Shown: positions 40,644-50,070 of the stretch, piece after piece
Numbering within the stretch: position 1 is the stretch's first letter
Layout of the letters: each line of letters begins with the position of its first letter
Program-made: the position numbers and the translations under genes
The notes under the pieces: model-generated
The model's database searches: none
What the model saw: the letters and a program-made list of their open reading frames with translations, nothing else
What the model was told of the DNA's origin: nothing
DNA from: a bacterium
GTDB lineage: Bacteria > Cyanobacteriota > Vampirovibrionia > Gastranaerophilales > Gastranaerophilaceae
Direction: 5' to 3'
Length of the DNA: 63,958 bases
Assembly: GCA_017482685.1 (NCBI GenBank)
Contig: JAFUMP010000022.1
Coordinates: forward strand, 1 to 63,958

Positions 40644-43600
40644 ATGTTTATAAACAAAATTCTAGGATTTTCAAATAGAGTAGGATTTAAGGGATACGAA
40701 CATAAACTTAATAACGTGGGTGAACAAATCTACAGATTTAACTATCCTTTTGACTATGAAAATGAAACTTGTGAACTTCAAATTTTTGACGTAAAAGAAG
40801 TTGAAAAAGAAAAATATCAATTAAACGAAACTCCTATTGCAACAATACCTCTTACTAAAAATGGTGTTAATGTAAACATTCAATCAATAACAAATAATGA
40901 TAAAGATAAGCCTTTTGCCTATAGATTTGCAAGAAAAGATAAAACAACTGGAAAAGTAAAATATGTTGCTGATACAGGTGTAAAAATTAACAACGGAAAC
41001 CCTGGCGATAATTTTAGAGTAAAAATTGATGATAAGATTAAAAATACTGAATACACCTTTGTTTCCAGAAGAGGAACTACTCCAAAAGTAGTAGGAGCAG
41101 GATATTTAGTATTTCCTGATTCACAAAGAGTTGGTGTTAAATATAAAGATTTTGATGATCCTAATACTGGTGAAATTTATATAGATAAAGCTGAACAAAA
41201 AGAAAAAGAACAAGTTATAAGAACTTTTTCTAACAAACTTGGTGGTAATCTTGCAGGCATGGAATATAACTTAGATTATTTAGCAAGTAATGGATACAAA
41301 ATACAATTTGCAAACCCTGTTGCTGGTGGAGATAACAAATCATCACACCATTATTGGAACAAAAATAACTTCCAAATTTCAGATGATATGGGAAACATGG
41401 AGAATTTTGCATCTTACTCAAGAAAATTATTCCAAAAAGGAATGATTTATGTATATGACGGGACTTTTACTTCAGAAGGTTTAGAAGGTATTCACTTCCA
41501 ATACGCTTTAAGATGGGCTGATAAAAATCCACAGTCATATTATTGGTTTAAAATGCAAAGCATTAAAAATCAGAATTTAGGTTTAGGTACAGTACCAAAA
41601 CATAAAGAAAACTTAAGACACAGAGTAATTAATCCTTCCCATATTTATAACGAATCCACAAAAAAAGTAGAAAAAAATCCGAATTATAATCCTAACAAAG
41701 AAACTTATTTCCAAATTTATGACGCATCACAAGTTACAGATGGACAATTATCAAAATTAGATAAGCCTATCGAAACTTATGAAAAACTTCGTTCAAATAA
41801 TTTCATCGCTATAAATACTCATGATGACACTTTGATTAATTATGTATTCCAAATTGATCCAAAAGAATATTACAATAATTTAAAGACATTTAGCCAATTA
41901 CATAAAGATACTGTATTAAATTCACCAGACGGAACTATTTTAATATCACAATTCTCTAATTTTAAAATGGATAGAAAAACTGAAGGTGGTCAAGTTGCTT
42001 GGGATGCTAATACTGATATGGTAAAAATGAACTACCATATATCAGGTTATGATGAAAAAATTGACCAAGCTATAGTTGATTATGCCCAAAGAGAATACGA
42101 AAAACAAATGAGAGTTCGTGGTGCATTTGAAGTTCAAGATATGACATTACAAGCTGGTCGTTTTTGGACTAGAAATGTTAGAGATAATCAATTGATTTAT
42201 TCAGCTCAAGTGCTCAAAGGCTCTACAACTTATGATAAAATTCAAGAACTTATATCAAATGGACTTCTTCCAAAAGAAGCCTCTTTAGAAAAAGAAGCCA
42301 TTGATAATGTTTTAAATCATTATTATAAACTCGCACCAAAAGGCGTATTAAGCAAAGATGATACAACTATTAAAGCACTAATGCAAATTCCTTTAGATTC
42401 ATTAGAATTTAATGAAAATACTGTTGGAGTATTATCAACTTCATACTTCTCAAATCGTGCAACCTCAGAAGAAACTCTTGGGCTTACTAGATTCGAATTA
42501 ATGCAAAAAGAAAATCCTCATTTAACAGAAGATTATGCAAAAACATATTTGAAAACAAACTTCTTATTTACAGATGATATTAAAGATTTTGCAGATGAAA
42601 TTATTAAAAAAGTAGACGCAAATTCTAATGAAAAATTATTAGATTCTAACGGAGATTATACTGAATACGGTGAATACGTAATAGAATTAATGGCTCCAAG
42701 TATCACAAAATACGCATTTTTCAAATCTCTTGCTGGAGATAAATTAAAAACAAAAATTTTACCTAATGGTGAAATAACTTATGATTATATTGATTTAAAA
42801 GAAAATACAAGTCTAAAATCTCTTGGCATTAATGGAACAAATCCAACAGATGAAGCAGAACAATTATATTCTTTAATCAAAAAAGGTATGAACAAATTAA
42901 ATGAACAAGATATTGAATACCTTTCAAAATCAATTTCAAATAGAATAGCAGGAACTAACGTAAATAGTTTCCGTTTAGCAGAAGCAATGGTGAACAAGGC
43001 TGGGTTAGGACTCGCTTGGAGATTAGACGCTGCAAAAGACGTTGTTGACCAAGATGCTGGAAGAAGTGGTGACGTTGCTCATGACGAAAACTGGCGTAAT
43101 TTAATAAATTTCTGGAAACAATTTGTAGATGTTGTAAAAAAAGAAAATCCTGATTCTTATATTGTAGCTGAAATAACCGACCAAGAAGAAGTTATGCAAG
43201 GTACTCTAGGCGAAAAAACTGGTTGCTATTATAGTAACATGCCTGATATTGGATTAAAATATAGATCTGTACCAGAAGCACAACTTAAATTCTATAATGA
43301 AACAGGTATAACTTCAGAAGCTGGATACTCATATTTATTCTCTGATATTATAAAAACTTTTTCTGTAGACTTTGCTGATGGCAAAAGTAGTGGTGGAAAT
43401 ATTATCGGAAAAGTTGGAGAGTTAATTAAACTTAGAGGGCTGGATTTTACTAGAAACCTATTTACATTTGTCGGTAATCATGACAAAACTAGAACTATAC
43501 ACGGTCTTGCTTTAGATATGGAATTACTCCACTCTAGTTTTAATATTTTTGATAACGAAGGAAAAGCTAATTTCGAAAAAAATCGAAAATATAGAAAGGA

Positions 43601-45293
43601 AGCTTTATTACAACTTACAAACTCAGATAAATATGAAGATTTACCATTAGAGGCAAAATTAAACATTGATAATCCTGAATATTTCAGTACAGTGAGTAAT
43701 AAAGCTATTGCTATGAGTCAACTTTTAAGAAACGCAATAAATGACTCTCTACCAAATGTTGCAACAGAAGAAGAAAATAAATATCTAAAGGCAGGTTTAG
43801 TAGATTTAACTAACGGTAATTACTTGGGCTCAGGTGAAACTACTCAAATCCAGTCTATAAATATTCCAGAGCTTTCTAGCTTTGAAAATGCATTAAAAGC
43901 AATGATTGAAAAATCAGGAATTAGTCTTACTGAAGCTGAATTTAATGACATAATTAAACGTGCAAACGATCCCGAACTAATAAATCAATATACAGTACAA
44001 GGTGACTTCGATTGGGGAGCTATAAATGAAGAAGTAGGTAAACGTAATCAAAAAAATATTGATTTAATTTTACGAGGCTCAGACGAATCGACTCATTGTG
44101 CTGAAAAAGATTTTATTAAATACAGCACTTATACAGTCGGTATAGCAGGTATTTTAAGACAAGCTTTTATAGATGTTAAAGGTGAAGATGCGAATGCAAG
44201 AGCAAGCTTCTTAAATGCAGCCAAAGACTTTGTAAAAAAATACGATAAGGCAACTATTGAAGCAAATAGAACAGAGCTTCCATTCATAGAAGGCTCAGAT
44301 GCAGCTATGGCTAAAAACGGTTACGCTTCAAGAGATATTAAAACAGCTATTGAAATGGCAATTCATCAAGCTGAATATATTGCTCAAAAAGAAGGAAAAC
44401 TAGCAGAGGGCGACCATTTTGCTAACCTCGATAAAATTATGGGGAATATGTATCAAAGCGCAACAGAGCCAGCAATACAAAAATTTATAATGATGATGTC
44501 TTTCTTATCTGCCCTAGTTGGTATACCAACATTATATGGTGGAGATGAACTAGGCTTAAGTGGTTATGAAGAAAAAGCTAAAAACGTATTTTTACAATCA
44601 AGAAATGCACTTCCTTGGTCAGAGCTTGAAGAAGGTGTATTAAAAGATTATAGAAATAAAATAATGAATGCAGTAAATGATGCAATGAAAATTAGAAGTC
44701 GTGAAGGTGTTGACGCGCTTAATAACGGTACTGCATATACATTAAAAACATCCGACAAAAAAATACCTGCTTTTATGATGCAAGATAGCTATGGTAATAT
44801 GACAATATCTGTATTTAACGCATCAGGTATAAATGTTAGTCCAAGATACAACTACTTTGAAGCGCTTGAGATTAACGAAAACAACAAAGAAGAAATATTT
44901 AATAAAGAAAAAATAGAATCATTTAATGAAAACAATCCGTATGTTCCGATTCAAAAAAATACAGAAATTGAACATATTGCACTTGATTCTGCAATTTCTC
45001 TACCTATAGGCTTAACCTTCTTAAACTCAGATTTAAGAGATAAAACTGAATATATAGTAGATTATATAAAAGATCAGAGCGGTAAAATTATTGGTAAAGG
45101 AATTTTTTCAAAAGGCAAAGGCAAAATTTCTCTTAATGGATTGACTGCTAAAAATGGAACAATGATATTAAAACATGTTGCGTTTAGAGCTCAAAATCCA
45201 ATATATCAAAAACAATTTAATATAATTTCAAATCCTTACAGTAAAATAGAAAACCCAAGCGAAGGTGAAAAATTATCATTAATTGCAAGATAA
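40644..45293 (+). CDS. Very large GH13 (alpha-amylase-like) protein with long insertions
   Basis: The 1549-residue protein keeps the GH13 catalytic residues. The nucleophile Asp is in AWRLDAAKDV near residue 794, the acid/base Glu in IVAEITD near 844, and the third Asp in FVGNHDKTRT near 946; TLYGGDELGLSGYE near 1298 is barrel strand 8. The first-strand motif (IYVYDGTFTSEG near 266) lacks the usual Asn-His. Long segments separate these motifs, about 520 residues between the first and second and about 350 before the last. There is no signal peptide, so it should be cytoplasmic, acting on an alpha-glucan. The start follows TAGGAGG; an upstream ATG is unlikely. The N-terminus has NRVGFKGYE. Confidence 0.8.
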   Translation: MFINKILGFSNRVGFKGYEHKLNNVGEQIYRFNYPFDYENETCELQIFDVKEVEKEKYQLNETPIATIPLTKNGVNVNIQSITNNDKDKPFAYRFARKDKTTGKVKYVADTGVKINNGNPGDNFRVKIDDKIKNTEYTFVSRRGTTPKVVGAGYLVFPDSQRVGVKYKDFDDPNTGEIYIDKAEQKEKEQVIRTFSNKLGGNLAGMEYNLDYLASNGYKIQFANPVAGGDNKSSHHYWNKNNFQISDDMGNMENFASYSRKLFQKGMIYVYDGTFTSEGLEGIHFQYALRWADKNPQSYYWFKMQSIKNQNLGLGTVPKHKENLRHRVINPSHIYNESTKKVEKNPNYNPNKETYFQIYDASQVTDGQLSKLDKPIETYEKLRSNNFIAINTHDDTLINYVFQIDPKEYYNNLKTFSQLHKDTVLNSPDGTILISQFSNFKMDRKTEGGQVAWDANTDMVKMNYHISGYDEKIDQAIVDYAQREYEKQMRVRGAFEVQDMTLQAGRFWTRNVRDNQLIYSAQVLKGSTTYDKIQELISNGLLPKEASLEKEAIDNVLNHYYKLAPKGVLSKDDTTIKALMQIPLDSLEFNENTVGVLSTSYFSNRATSEETLGLTRFELMQKENPHLTEDYAKTYLKTNFLFTDDIKDFADEIIKKVDANSNEKLLDSNGDYTEYGEYVIELMAPSITKYAFFKSLAGDKLKTKILPNGEITYDYIDLKENTSLKSLGINGTNPTDEAEQLYSLIKKGMNKLNEQDIEYLSKSISNRIAGTNVNSFRLAEAMVNKAGLGLAWRLDAAKDVVDQDAGRSGDVAHDENWRNLINFWKQFVDVVKKENPDSYIVAEITDQEEVMQGTLGEKTGCYYSNMPDIGLKYRSVPEAQLKFYNETGITSEAGYSYLFSDIIKTFSVDFADGKSSGGNIIGKVGELIKLRGLDFTRNLFTFVGNHDKTRTIHGLALDMELLHSSFNIFDNEGKANFEKNRKYRKEALLQLTNSDKYEDLPLEAKLNIDNPEYFSTVSNKAIAMSQLLRNAINDSLPNVATEEENKYLKAGLVDLTNGNYLGSGETTQIQSINIPELSSFENALKAMIEKSGISLTEAEFNDIIKRANDPELINQYTVQGDFDWGAINEEVGKRNQKNIDLILRGSDESTHCAEKDFIKYSTYTVGIAGILRQAFIDVKGEDANARASFLNAAKDFVKKYDKATIEANRTELPFIEGSDAAMAKNGYASRDIKTAIEMAIHQAEYIAQKEGKLAEGDHFANLDKIMGNMYQSATEPAIQKFIMMMSFLSALVGIPTLYGGDELGLSGYEEKAKNVFLQSRNALPWSELEEGVLKDYRNKIMNAVNDAMKIRSREGVDALNNGTAYTLKTSDKKIPAFMMQDSYGNMTISVFNASGINVSPRYNYFEALEINENNKEEIFNKEKIESFNENNPYVPIQKNTEIEHIALDSAISLPIGLTFLNSDLRDKTEYIVDYIKDQSGKIIGKGIFSKGKGKISLNGLTAKNGTMILKHVAFRAQNPIYQKQFNIISNPYSKIENPSEGEKLSLIAR

Positions 45294-45300
45294 ATATACT

Positions 45301-45328
45301 AAAAGCTTCCTCATAATAGGAAGCTTTT
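45301..45328 (+). terminator. Terminator of the GH13-like gene
   Basis: An 11-base-pair stem (AAAAGCTTCCT and complement), a 6-base loop and a T run, eight bases after the stop. Confidence 0.9.
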
Positions 45329-45352
45329 TTATGATAATTAAAAACTAAAGCT

Positions 45353-45907
45353 CTAAAATCCGATTGCGTAATTAAAAATTCTTTTCTTAGTTGATTTCTT
45401 AATCGTTTCCGAAGAATCTACTGTTATTTCAGGAATTTCAATAACTTGGCCAGCACGTTTTAACATATTATTTTGCTGAAACGTCTTATCAACATTATTA
45501 AAACTTTTTAATCTATCTAACTCATTTTGTAAGTCATTATTTTCGTTATTAAGAATTACAGTTTGCCTGCTTAAATCATTAAGCTTCATTTCGCAAGATA
45601 ATACAAAATAATAGCTAACAATTACCACTGAAATAAGTAAGCTAATTAACACACAAAGTAATTTATTAACACGCTTGATAGCCATTTGTCGTACAACATT
45701 CTCCTTTGGAAAGTACCCTTCTATTATACTATTAACAGCAAGGTTTTGAACAGATTTATCTAAAAAAGTTTTTCTAGTATTTGGATAACTTTTATATGGA
45801 GAAGTCGATTCAAAAGAAAATTTCCTTATAATCGTATCTAAAACACTTGTTTCTACTTCTCTTCTATATGGTCGATTATCGTTATAACTCTTTAAAGCGT
45901 ATACCAA
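45353..45907 (-). CDS. ftsL: FtsL-like cell division protein
   Basis: The 184 residues form a cytoplasmic basic region of about 85, one membrane helix (LLCVLISLLISVVIVSYYFV) and then a coiled coil (LNNENNDLQNELDRLKSF). This bitopic layout and the position directly behind rsmH fit FtsL, which works with DivIC/FtsB in the divisome, although the sequence is divergent. The cytoplasmic part is longer than usual. The start is TTG (MVYALKSYN), preceded by GGGGAG at good distance; no ATG fits. The next gene of the usual cluster (a penicillin-binding protein) is absent. Confidence 0.7.
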   Translation of the reverse strand: MVYALKSYNDNRPYRREVETSVLDTIIRKFSFESTSPYKSYPNTRKTFLDKSVQNLAVNSIIEGYFPKENVVRQMAIKRVNKLLCVLISLLISVVIVSYYFVLSCEMKLNDLSRQTVILNNENNDLQNELDRLKSFNNVDKTFQQNNMLKRAGQVIEIPEITVDSSETIKKSTKKRIFNYAIGF

Positions 45908-45939
45908 CTAACTTACTCCCCAAAACCCGAACTATTTTT

Positions 45940-46866
45940 TTAAGAAATACACCTCGCCACTCTCAATTTCGCACTCCTAGAAGGCGGGTTTTCCTTTATC
46001 TCCTCATCTGTTGCCATTATAGGCTTTTTTGTCACAAGCTCTATTTTTGGCGGTGCGCATTTGCAAATCATTTCATTACATCTGCACTTCAAGCTCTCAT
46101 GCTTTAAAATCTTTTTCACTATCCTATCTTCTAAAGAATGAAAACTTATTACTGAAATTATACCACCGACATCTAATAAATCCAATATATCATGTAATAC
46201 AAAATTTACATTTTTTAACTCATTATTAACTTCAATTCTAATCGCCTGAAACACTCTTGTTGCAGGATGTATAGAAGATTTAACTCTTGGTGTTGCACTA
46301 ACAATAAGCTCTGCAAGCTCTCCAGTAGTTTCAATCTTTTTCTTAGCTCTTACTTCAACTATTTTTTTAGCAATTCGTTTAGAAAATCTTTCTTCACCAT
46401 ATTCGCTAAAAATTCTTACTAAATCTTCTTCTTTATAACTATTTACAACATCATAGGCAGAAAAATCAGAATCCATATTAAATCTCATGTCAAGTGGAGC
46501 ATTCTTTGAAAAAGAAAAGCCTCTTTCTGCTTTTGTTAATTGATGATAAGACGCTCCTAAATCCAAAATAACACCACCAGTGATTTTTTCTATACCTAAC
46601 TTTTTAAGCTCAGATTTAATATTAGTATATGATGACTTCACAATTGTTAGATTTTTGAATTCCTTCAAACGCTCACTAGCATGAGCTATAGCTTCGTCAT
46701 CAATATCAAAAGAAATTAATCGTCCATTCGGTGAAATTCGTTTTAAAATTAATTCACTATGCCCACCACCACCTAATGTACAATCGACATAAATTTTACC
46801 ATCTGTACATTCTAATGCATCAACCGCTTCATTCAGCATAACTGTATAATGTTTAAAATCACTCAT
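45940..46866 (-). CDS. rsmH: 16S rRNA (cytosine-1402-N4)-methyltransferase RsmH
   Basis: A 308-residue enzyme of the normal length. SAM-binding DCTLGGGGHSELIL lies near residue 28. LDLGASYHQL, ERGFSF and PLDMRFN follow, and SFHSLEDRIVK with RSAKLRVA marks the end. A C-terminal CRCNEMICKC cluster is a common family insertion. It methylates C1402 of 16S rRNA. It is the first gene in the rsmH-ftsL pair and divergent from the flagellar operon. No clear ribosome site precedes the ATG. Confidence 0.95.
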   Translation of the reverse strand: MSDFKHYTVMLNEAVDALECTDGKIYVDCTLGGGGHSELILKRISPNGRLISFDIDDEAIAHASERLKEFKNLTIVKSSYTNIKSELKKLGIEKITGGVILDLGASYHQLTKAERGFSFSKNAPLDMRFNMDSDFSAYDVVNSYKEEDLVRIFSEYGEERFSKRIAKKIVEVRAKKKIETTGELAELIVSATPRVKSSIHPATRVFQAIRIEVNNELKNVNFVLHDILDLLDVGGIISVISFHSLEDRIVKKILKHESLKCRCNEMICKCAPPKIELVTKKPIMATDEEIKENPPSRSAKLRVARCIS

Positions 46867-46934
46867 ATAATAATTTTATCAAAAAATTTTCATATAGACC
46901 AGATGGTCAATACGAATTAAGAAAAATAAACCTT

Positions 46935-46963
46935 TTGATTGATGTCCATCTACATTATATATA
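46935..46963 (+). promoter_or_regulatory. Candidate promoter of the flagellar operon
   Basis: TTGATT and TATATA are spaced by 17 bases, leaving a leader of about 100 bases with a GTGG/CCAC hairpin. It does not look like a sigma-28 (TAAA...GCCGATAA) or sigma-54 promoter. Confidence 0.4.
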
Positions 46964-47072
46964 CTAAACTACTAATGGGGGGAAATATATCCTCATTGGT
47001 AAGTAAACTAAAAAAGTGGATAAAACCACAAAAAGACTTGGTAGGTAGTATAAAAATAGAGGAGAGCGAAAG

Positions 47073-47621
47073 GTGCAGCTTTCGAGCTTAGACATAGCAT
47101 TACAACGTATTACTGCGATTGAAAACAGAATTCAATCGTTAGATTCGTTTGCTAAAAAGCCAGATGCTGATTTCCAAAAAATCCTTGATACTACTGTACA
47201 AAACAAAAACAATCCAAATTCTGTTTCAAGAAGTGAAATAGATAATTTAATCACAAAATATGCTGATAAAAACGGTCTTGATGAAGATTTTGTAAAAGCA
47301 GTTATCAACCAAGAATCAGGATTTAATCCTAATGCAACTTCTCATTGCGGTGCAATGGGACTAATGCAGTTAATGCCAGCCACTGCACAAGGCTTAGGTG
47401 TTACGAATGCTTATGATGCGGAACAAAATATTCAAGGCGGTACAAAATACCTAAAAGGTCTTATGGATAGATTTGGGAACGACAAGTCTTTAGCTCTTGC
47501 AGCTTATAATGCAGGGCCAAATGCTGTTAAAAAATATGGTGGAATTCCTCCGTATGCTGAAACCCAAAACTATGTAAAAAAAGTTTTAAGTAAGTATGAC
47601 ACATATAAAGGAGCGAACTAA
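47073..47621 (+). CDS. Lytic transglycosylase (SLT domain), first gene of the flagellar operon
   Basis: The 182 residues have a coiled N-terminal part (ITAIENRIQSLDSFAK) and an SLT goose-lysozyme-type domain from about residue 70. The catalytic Glu is in INQESGFNPNA, followed by GAMGLMQLMPAT and LAAYNAGPNAVKKYGG. It would cut peptidoglycan so the flagellar rod can pass. The FlgJ in this operon has only the rod-binding half, so this enzyme probably supplies the missing activity. No signal peptide is visible; export by the flagellar apparatus is possible. The start is GTG with a GAGGAG site, and the next ATG overlaps its stop. Confidence 0.88.
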   Translation: MQLSSLDIALQRITAIENRIQSLDSFAKKPDADFQKILDTTVQNKNNPNSVSRSEIDNLITKYADKNGLDEDFVKAVINQESGFNPNATSHCGAMGLMQLMPATAQGLGVTNAYDAEQNIQGGTKYLKGLMDRFGNDKSLALAAYNAGPNAVKKYGGIPPYAETQNYVKKVLSKYDTYKGAN

Positions 47622-48442
47622 TGATTGTAAGAGGTTTAGAATCTGCGGCAAAAGGTATGGTCGCTCTTATGGATATGAATGATAGAATAGCGAATAATTT
47701 AGCTAACGTGAATACTGTTGGTTTTAAAAAGGGTGAGTTACGTTTTAAGGATGTTATGCAATCTGCAGTATATTCTCAAGAAGGTTCAATTTTAAGAAAC
47801 GATACTAGTAGATATTTAGGTACAGTAAGTATGGGTTCAGAAGCTTATCAATATGTTCATGATTTTTCACAAGGTGCATTAGAAAAAACTGGAAACAAAT
47901 TTGATTTAGCAATCGAAGGTGATGGTTTCTTCAAAATTCGTGATGTTGACGGAAAAGAATCTTATACAAGAAATGGCTCTTTTATTGTTAATAATGAAGA
48001 ATATTTAGTTACAAAACAAGGAGAATATGTTTTAGACGTTAACAATAGAAGAATCCGCATGATTCCAGAAGATTGGGATCCAGAATTAATGAGAGATAAA
48101 ATGGAAATCGTTATCGGTGAAAGCGGTAATATTGAAATGAATTCTTACACTCAAAAATTACCAATGCAAACAATTGGTATTTATGATTTTTCAGATAAAG
48201 AAGATTTATTTGAAATCGGAGATGCTAGATTTATTCCAATGGATAAAGAAAACAATCCTGAGCTAAAAGCTGAAAAGTTCACAGTGCAACAAGGCATGTT
48301 AGAACTTTCAAACTCAAGCGTAATAAAAGAAATGATTAATACAATTCAAACAACTCGTAATTATGAATCGCTTACAAAAGTTGTAAGCACAAACAATGAA
48401 CTACTTAGAACAGCCGTTTCAGTAGGTCGTATTTCAAGATAA
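47621..48442 (+). CDS. flgF: Flagellar basal-body rod protein (FlgF-like)
   Basis: The 273 residues have the flagellar rod/hook family N-terminal motif NRIANNLANVNTVGFKKG, the central FDLAIEGDGFFKI strand and the C-terminal helix YESLTKVVSTNNELL. The position next to flgG and the deviating middle part suggest FlgF, the proximal distal-rod component, over FlgG. It assembles in the periplasm after type III export without a signal peptide. Its ATG overlaps the stop of the transglycosylase (TAATG), which shows tight coupling. Confidence 0.8.
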   Translation: MIVRGLESAAKGMVALMDMNDRIANNLANVNTVGFKKGELRFKDVMQSAVYSQEGSILRNDTSRYLGTVSMGSEAYQYVHDFSQGALEKTGNKFDLAIEGDGFFKIRDVDGKESYTRNGSFIVNNEEYLVTKQGEYVLDVNNRRIRMIPEDWDPELMRDKMEIVIGESGNIEMNSYTQKLPMQTIGIYDFSDKEDLFEIGDARFIPMDKENNPELKAEKFTVQQGMLELSNSSVIKEMINTIQTTRNYESLTKVVSTNNELLRTAVSVGRISR

Positions 48443-48473
48443 TAAAAATAACCAAACTTAGGAGAGGATAAAA

Positions 48474-49259
48474 ATGTTAAGAGCACTAACAACAGCAGCA
48501 ACAGGTATGATTGCGCAACAAAATTACCTTGATGTTATTGCAAACAACGTAGCGAACGTAAATACAACAGCGTTCAAAAAATCAAGAATCGAATTTCAAG
48601 ATTTACTATCTCAAGCGACAAGAACTCCTGGTGCATTGATGAACCAAGGAACTTATCAGCCTGTAGGTATCGAAATCGGTCTTGGGGTTAAAACTGCTGC
48701 AACAACTCGTGTATTTACTCAAGGTGTTGCAATATCAACTGGCCGTCAGCTTGATATCGAAATTGAAGGCGAAGGCTTCTTACAAGTTATGAAAGAAGAT
48801 GGATCTCTTGCTTATACTCGTGATGGTTGTCTTCAAGTTGATTCACTTGGTCAGCTTTGTACTAACGACGGATTATTAATTCAGCCTTCTGTATCAATCC
48901 CTCGTGATGCTACAGAAATTACCATTACTCAAGACGGTAACATTTCTGTAACTTTACCTGGACAAACTCAACAATCAATTGTCGGTTCTTTACAGTTGGT
49001 AAAATTCCAAAACCCATCAGGTTTGTTATCAATTGGTCACAACTTGTATAAAGAAACTCAAGCTTCAGGCAACCCTGTTCAAGATACACCAGGTCAAAAT
49101 GGCTTAGGTTTGATTCAACAAGGTATGCTGGAAGGCTCTAACGTACAAATCGTTGATGAATTAGTAGGTCTAATCAAAGCAGAACGTGCATTTGAGTCAA
49201 ACTCAAAATTAATTAATTCTTCAAGCAATATCTTGCAGTTAACTAACAACATGTCTTAA
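48474..49259 (+). CDS. flgG: Flagellar distal rod protein FlgG
   Basis: At 261 residues this is standard FlgG length. It has LDVIANNVANVNTTAFKKS, then LDIEIEGEGFLQV, VDELVGLIKAERAFESNSK and the C-terminal NSSSNILQLTNNM. FlgG is the drive-shaft distal rod that passes the P and L rings. Higher conservation than the preceding FlgF-like protein supports the assignment. The ribosome site is TAGGAGAGG. flgA starts 20 bases later with a TTG. Confidence 0.93.
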   Translation: MLRALTTAATGMIAQQNYLDVIANNVANVNTTAFKKSRIEFQDLLSQATRTPGALMNQGTYQPVGIEIGLGVKTAATTRVFTQGVAISTGRQLDIEIEGEGFLQVMKEDGSLAYTRDGCLQVDSLGQLCTNDGLLIQPSVSIPRDATEITITQDGNISVTLPGQTQQSIVGSLQLVKFQNPSGLLSIGHNLYKETQASGNPVQDTPGQNGLGLIQQGMLEGSNVQIVDELVGLIKAERAFESNSKLINSSSNILQLTNNMS

Positions 49260-49279
49260 AGACAAATAAGGGGAGAGAG

Positions 49280-49981
49280 TTGAAAAGATTTTTAATTACA
49301 GCATTAATAATGATGATAGGGATGAGTGTTCAAGCTCAAACTATTACTTCTGCTGAAATTAAAAGTCAAATTGCTAATCAGCTTGAAGCAATTTATAACA
49401 AAAATACAAATGCCGAAGTTGAAGTAAAAATAACAGCAACTCCATTTGCAGAACTTCAGCTACCAGACGGGAAGATAACTTATAAAATAGTTCAAGGAGC
49501 AGATAAAATTGTTCCTCGTGATATTAAAAGGGTAGATATATATGTAAACAATGCTTTTGTTAGAACACTAAATCTACCTGCTCAAACAAGCGTTTATAAA
49601 GAGGTCTTAGTTGCTGCAGACTTCATAAACAGAGAACAAGCAATCACTAGAGAAGCTACTTTAGTAAAAAAAATTGATGTTTCACAAAAAATTGACTATG
49701 TCTTATCAGAGAAAGTTTTAAATAAAGAAATGTCCGCAAAAAAAGCATTTCAAAAAGGGGAAATTATAGATAAAAGATTTGTGAAAATGAAACCTGATGT
49801 TGCAAGAAATGGAGAAGTAAGAATTTTCTTTGTATCAAACGGGGCAGTAATGATTACAATCGACGGAACAGCTTTAGCAGACGGAATGACGGGAGATTAT
49901 ATCAACGTCGAAAATAAAAATTATAAAAAAGTTTATACAGGAAAAGTAATCGGAGAAAACAGAGTTTTGGTGAATATCTAA
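49280..49981 (+). CDS. flgA: Flagellar P-ring assembly chaperone FlgA
   Basis: The 233-residue protein has a signal peptide (KRFLITALIMMIGMSVQAQ) and the FlgA C-terminal SAF domain: VLNKEMSAKKAFQKGEIIDK near residue 150 and then GAVMITIDGTALADGMTGDY. FlgA is a periplasmic chaperone for FlgI. The start is TTG, placed by GGGGAGAGAG directly upstream and by the signal peptide; no ATG fits. flgI follows after an 89-base gap with an octamer repeat. Confidence 0.9.
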   Translation: MKRFLITALIMMIGMSVQAQTITSAEIKSQIANQLEAIYNKNTNAEVEVKITATPFAELQLPDGKITYKIVQGADKIVPRDIKRVDIYVNNAFVRTLNLPAQTSVYKEVLVAADFINREQAITREATLVKKIDVSQKIDYVLSEKVLNKEMSAKKAFQKGEIIDKRFVKMKPDVARNGEVRIFFVSNGAVMITIDGTALADGMTGDYINVENKNYKKVYTGKVIGENRVLVNI

Positions 49982-50016
49982 AAAAGGCGTTAAGACATTA
50001 AGTACAAAACGTAACA

Positions 50017-50056
50017 AACTTAAAGTCCTAAAGACCTAAAGCCATAAAGACTTCAA
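50017..50056. repeat. Degenerate 8-bp tandem repeat between flgA and flgI
   Basis: Five consecutive octamers read AACTTAAA, GTCCTAAA, GACCTAAA, GCCATAAA, GACTTCAA. The CTAAA part is in the same phase as in the array at 23055-23086. Confidence 0.55.
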
Positions 50057-50070
50057 AACGAGGTAAGTAT

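Noticed and set aside
46867..47072. Cyclic di-GMP riboswitch before the flagellar operon
   Set aside because: The leader has only a short GTGG/CCAC hairpin and none of the conserved GEMM sequence blocks.
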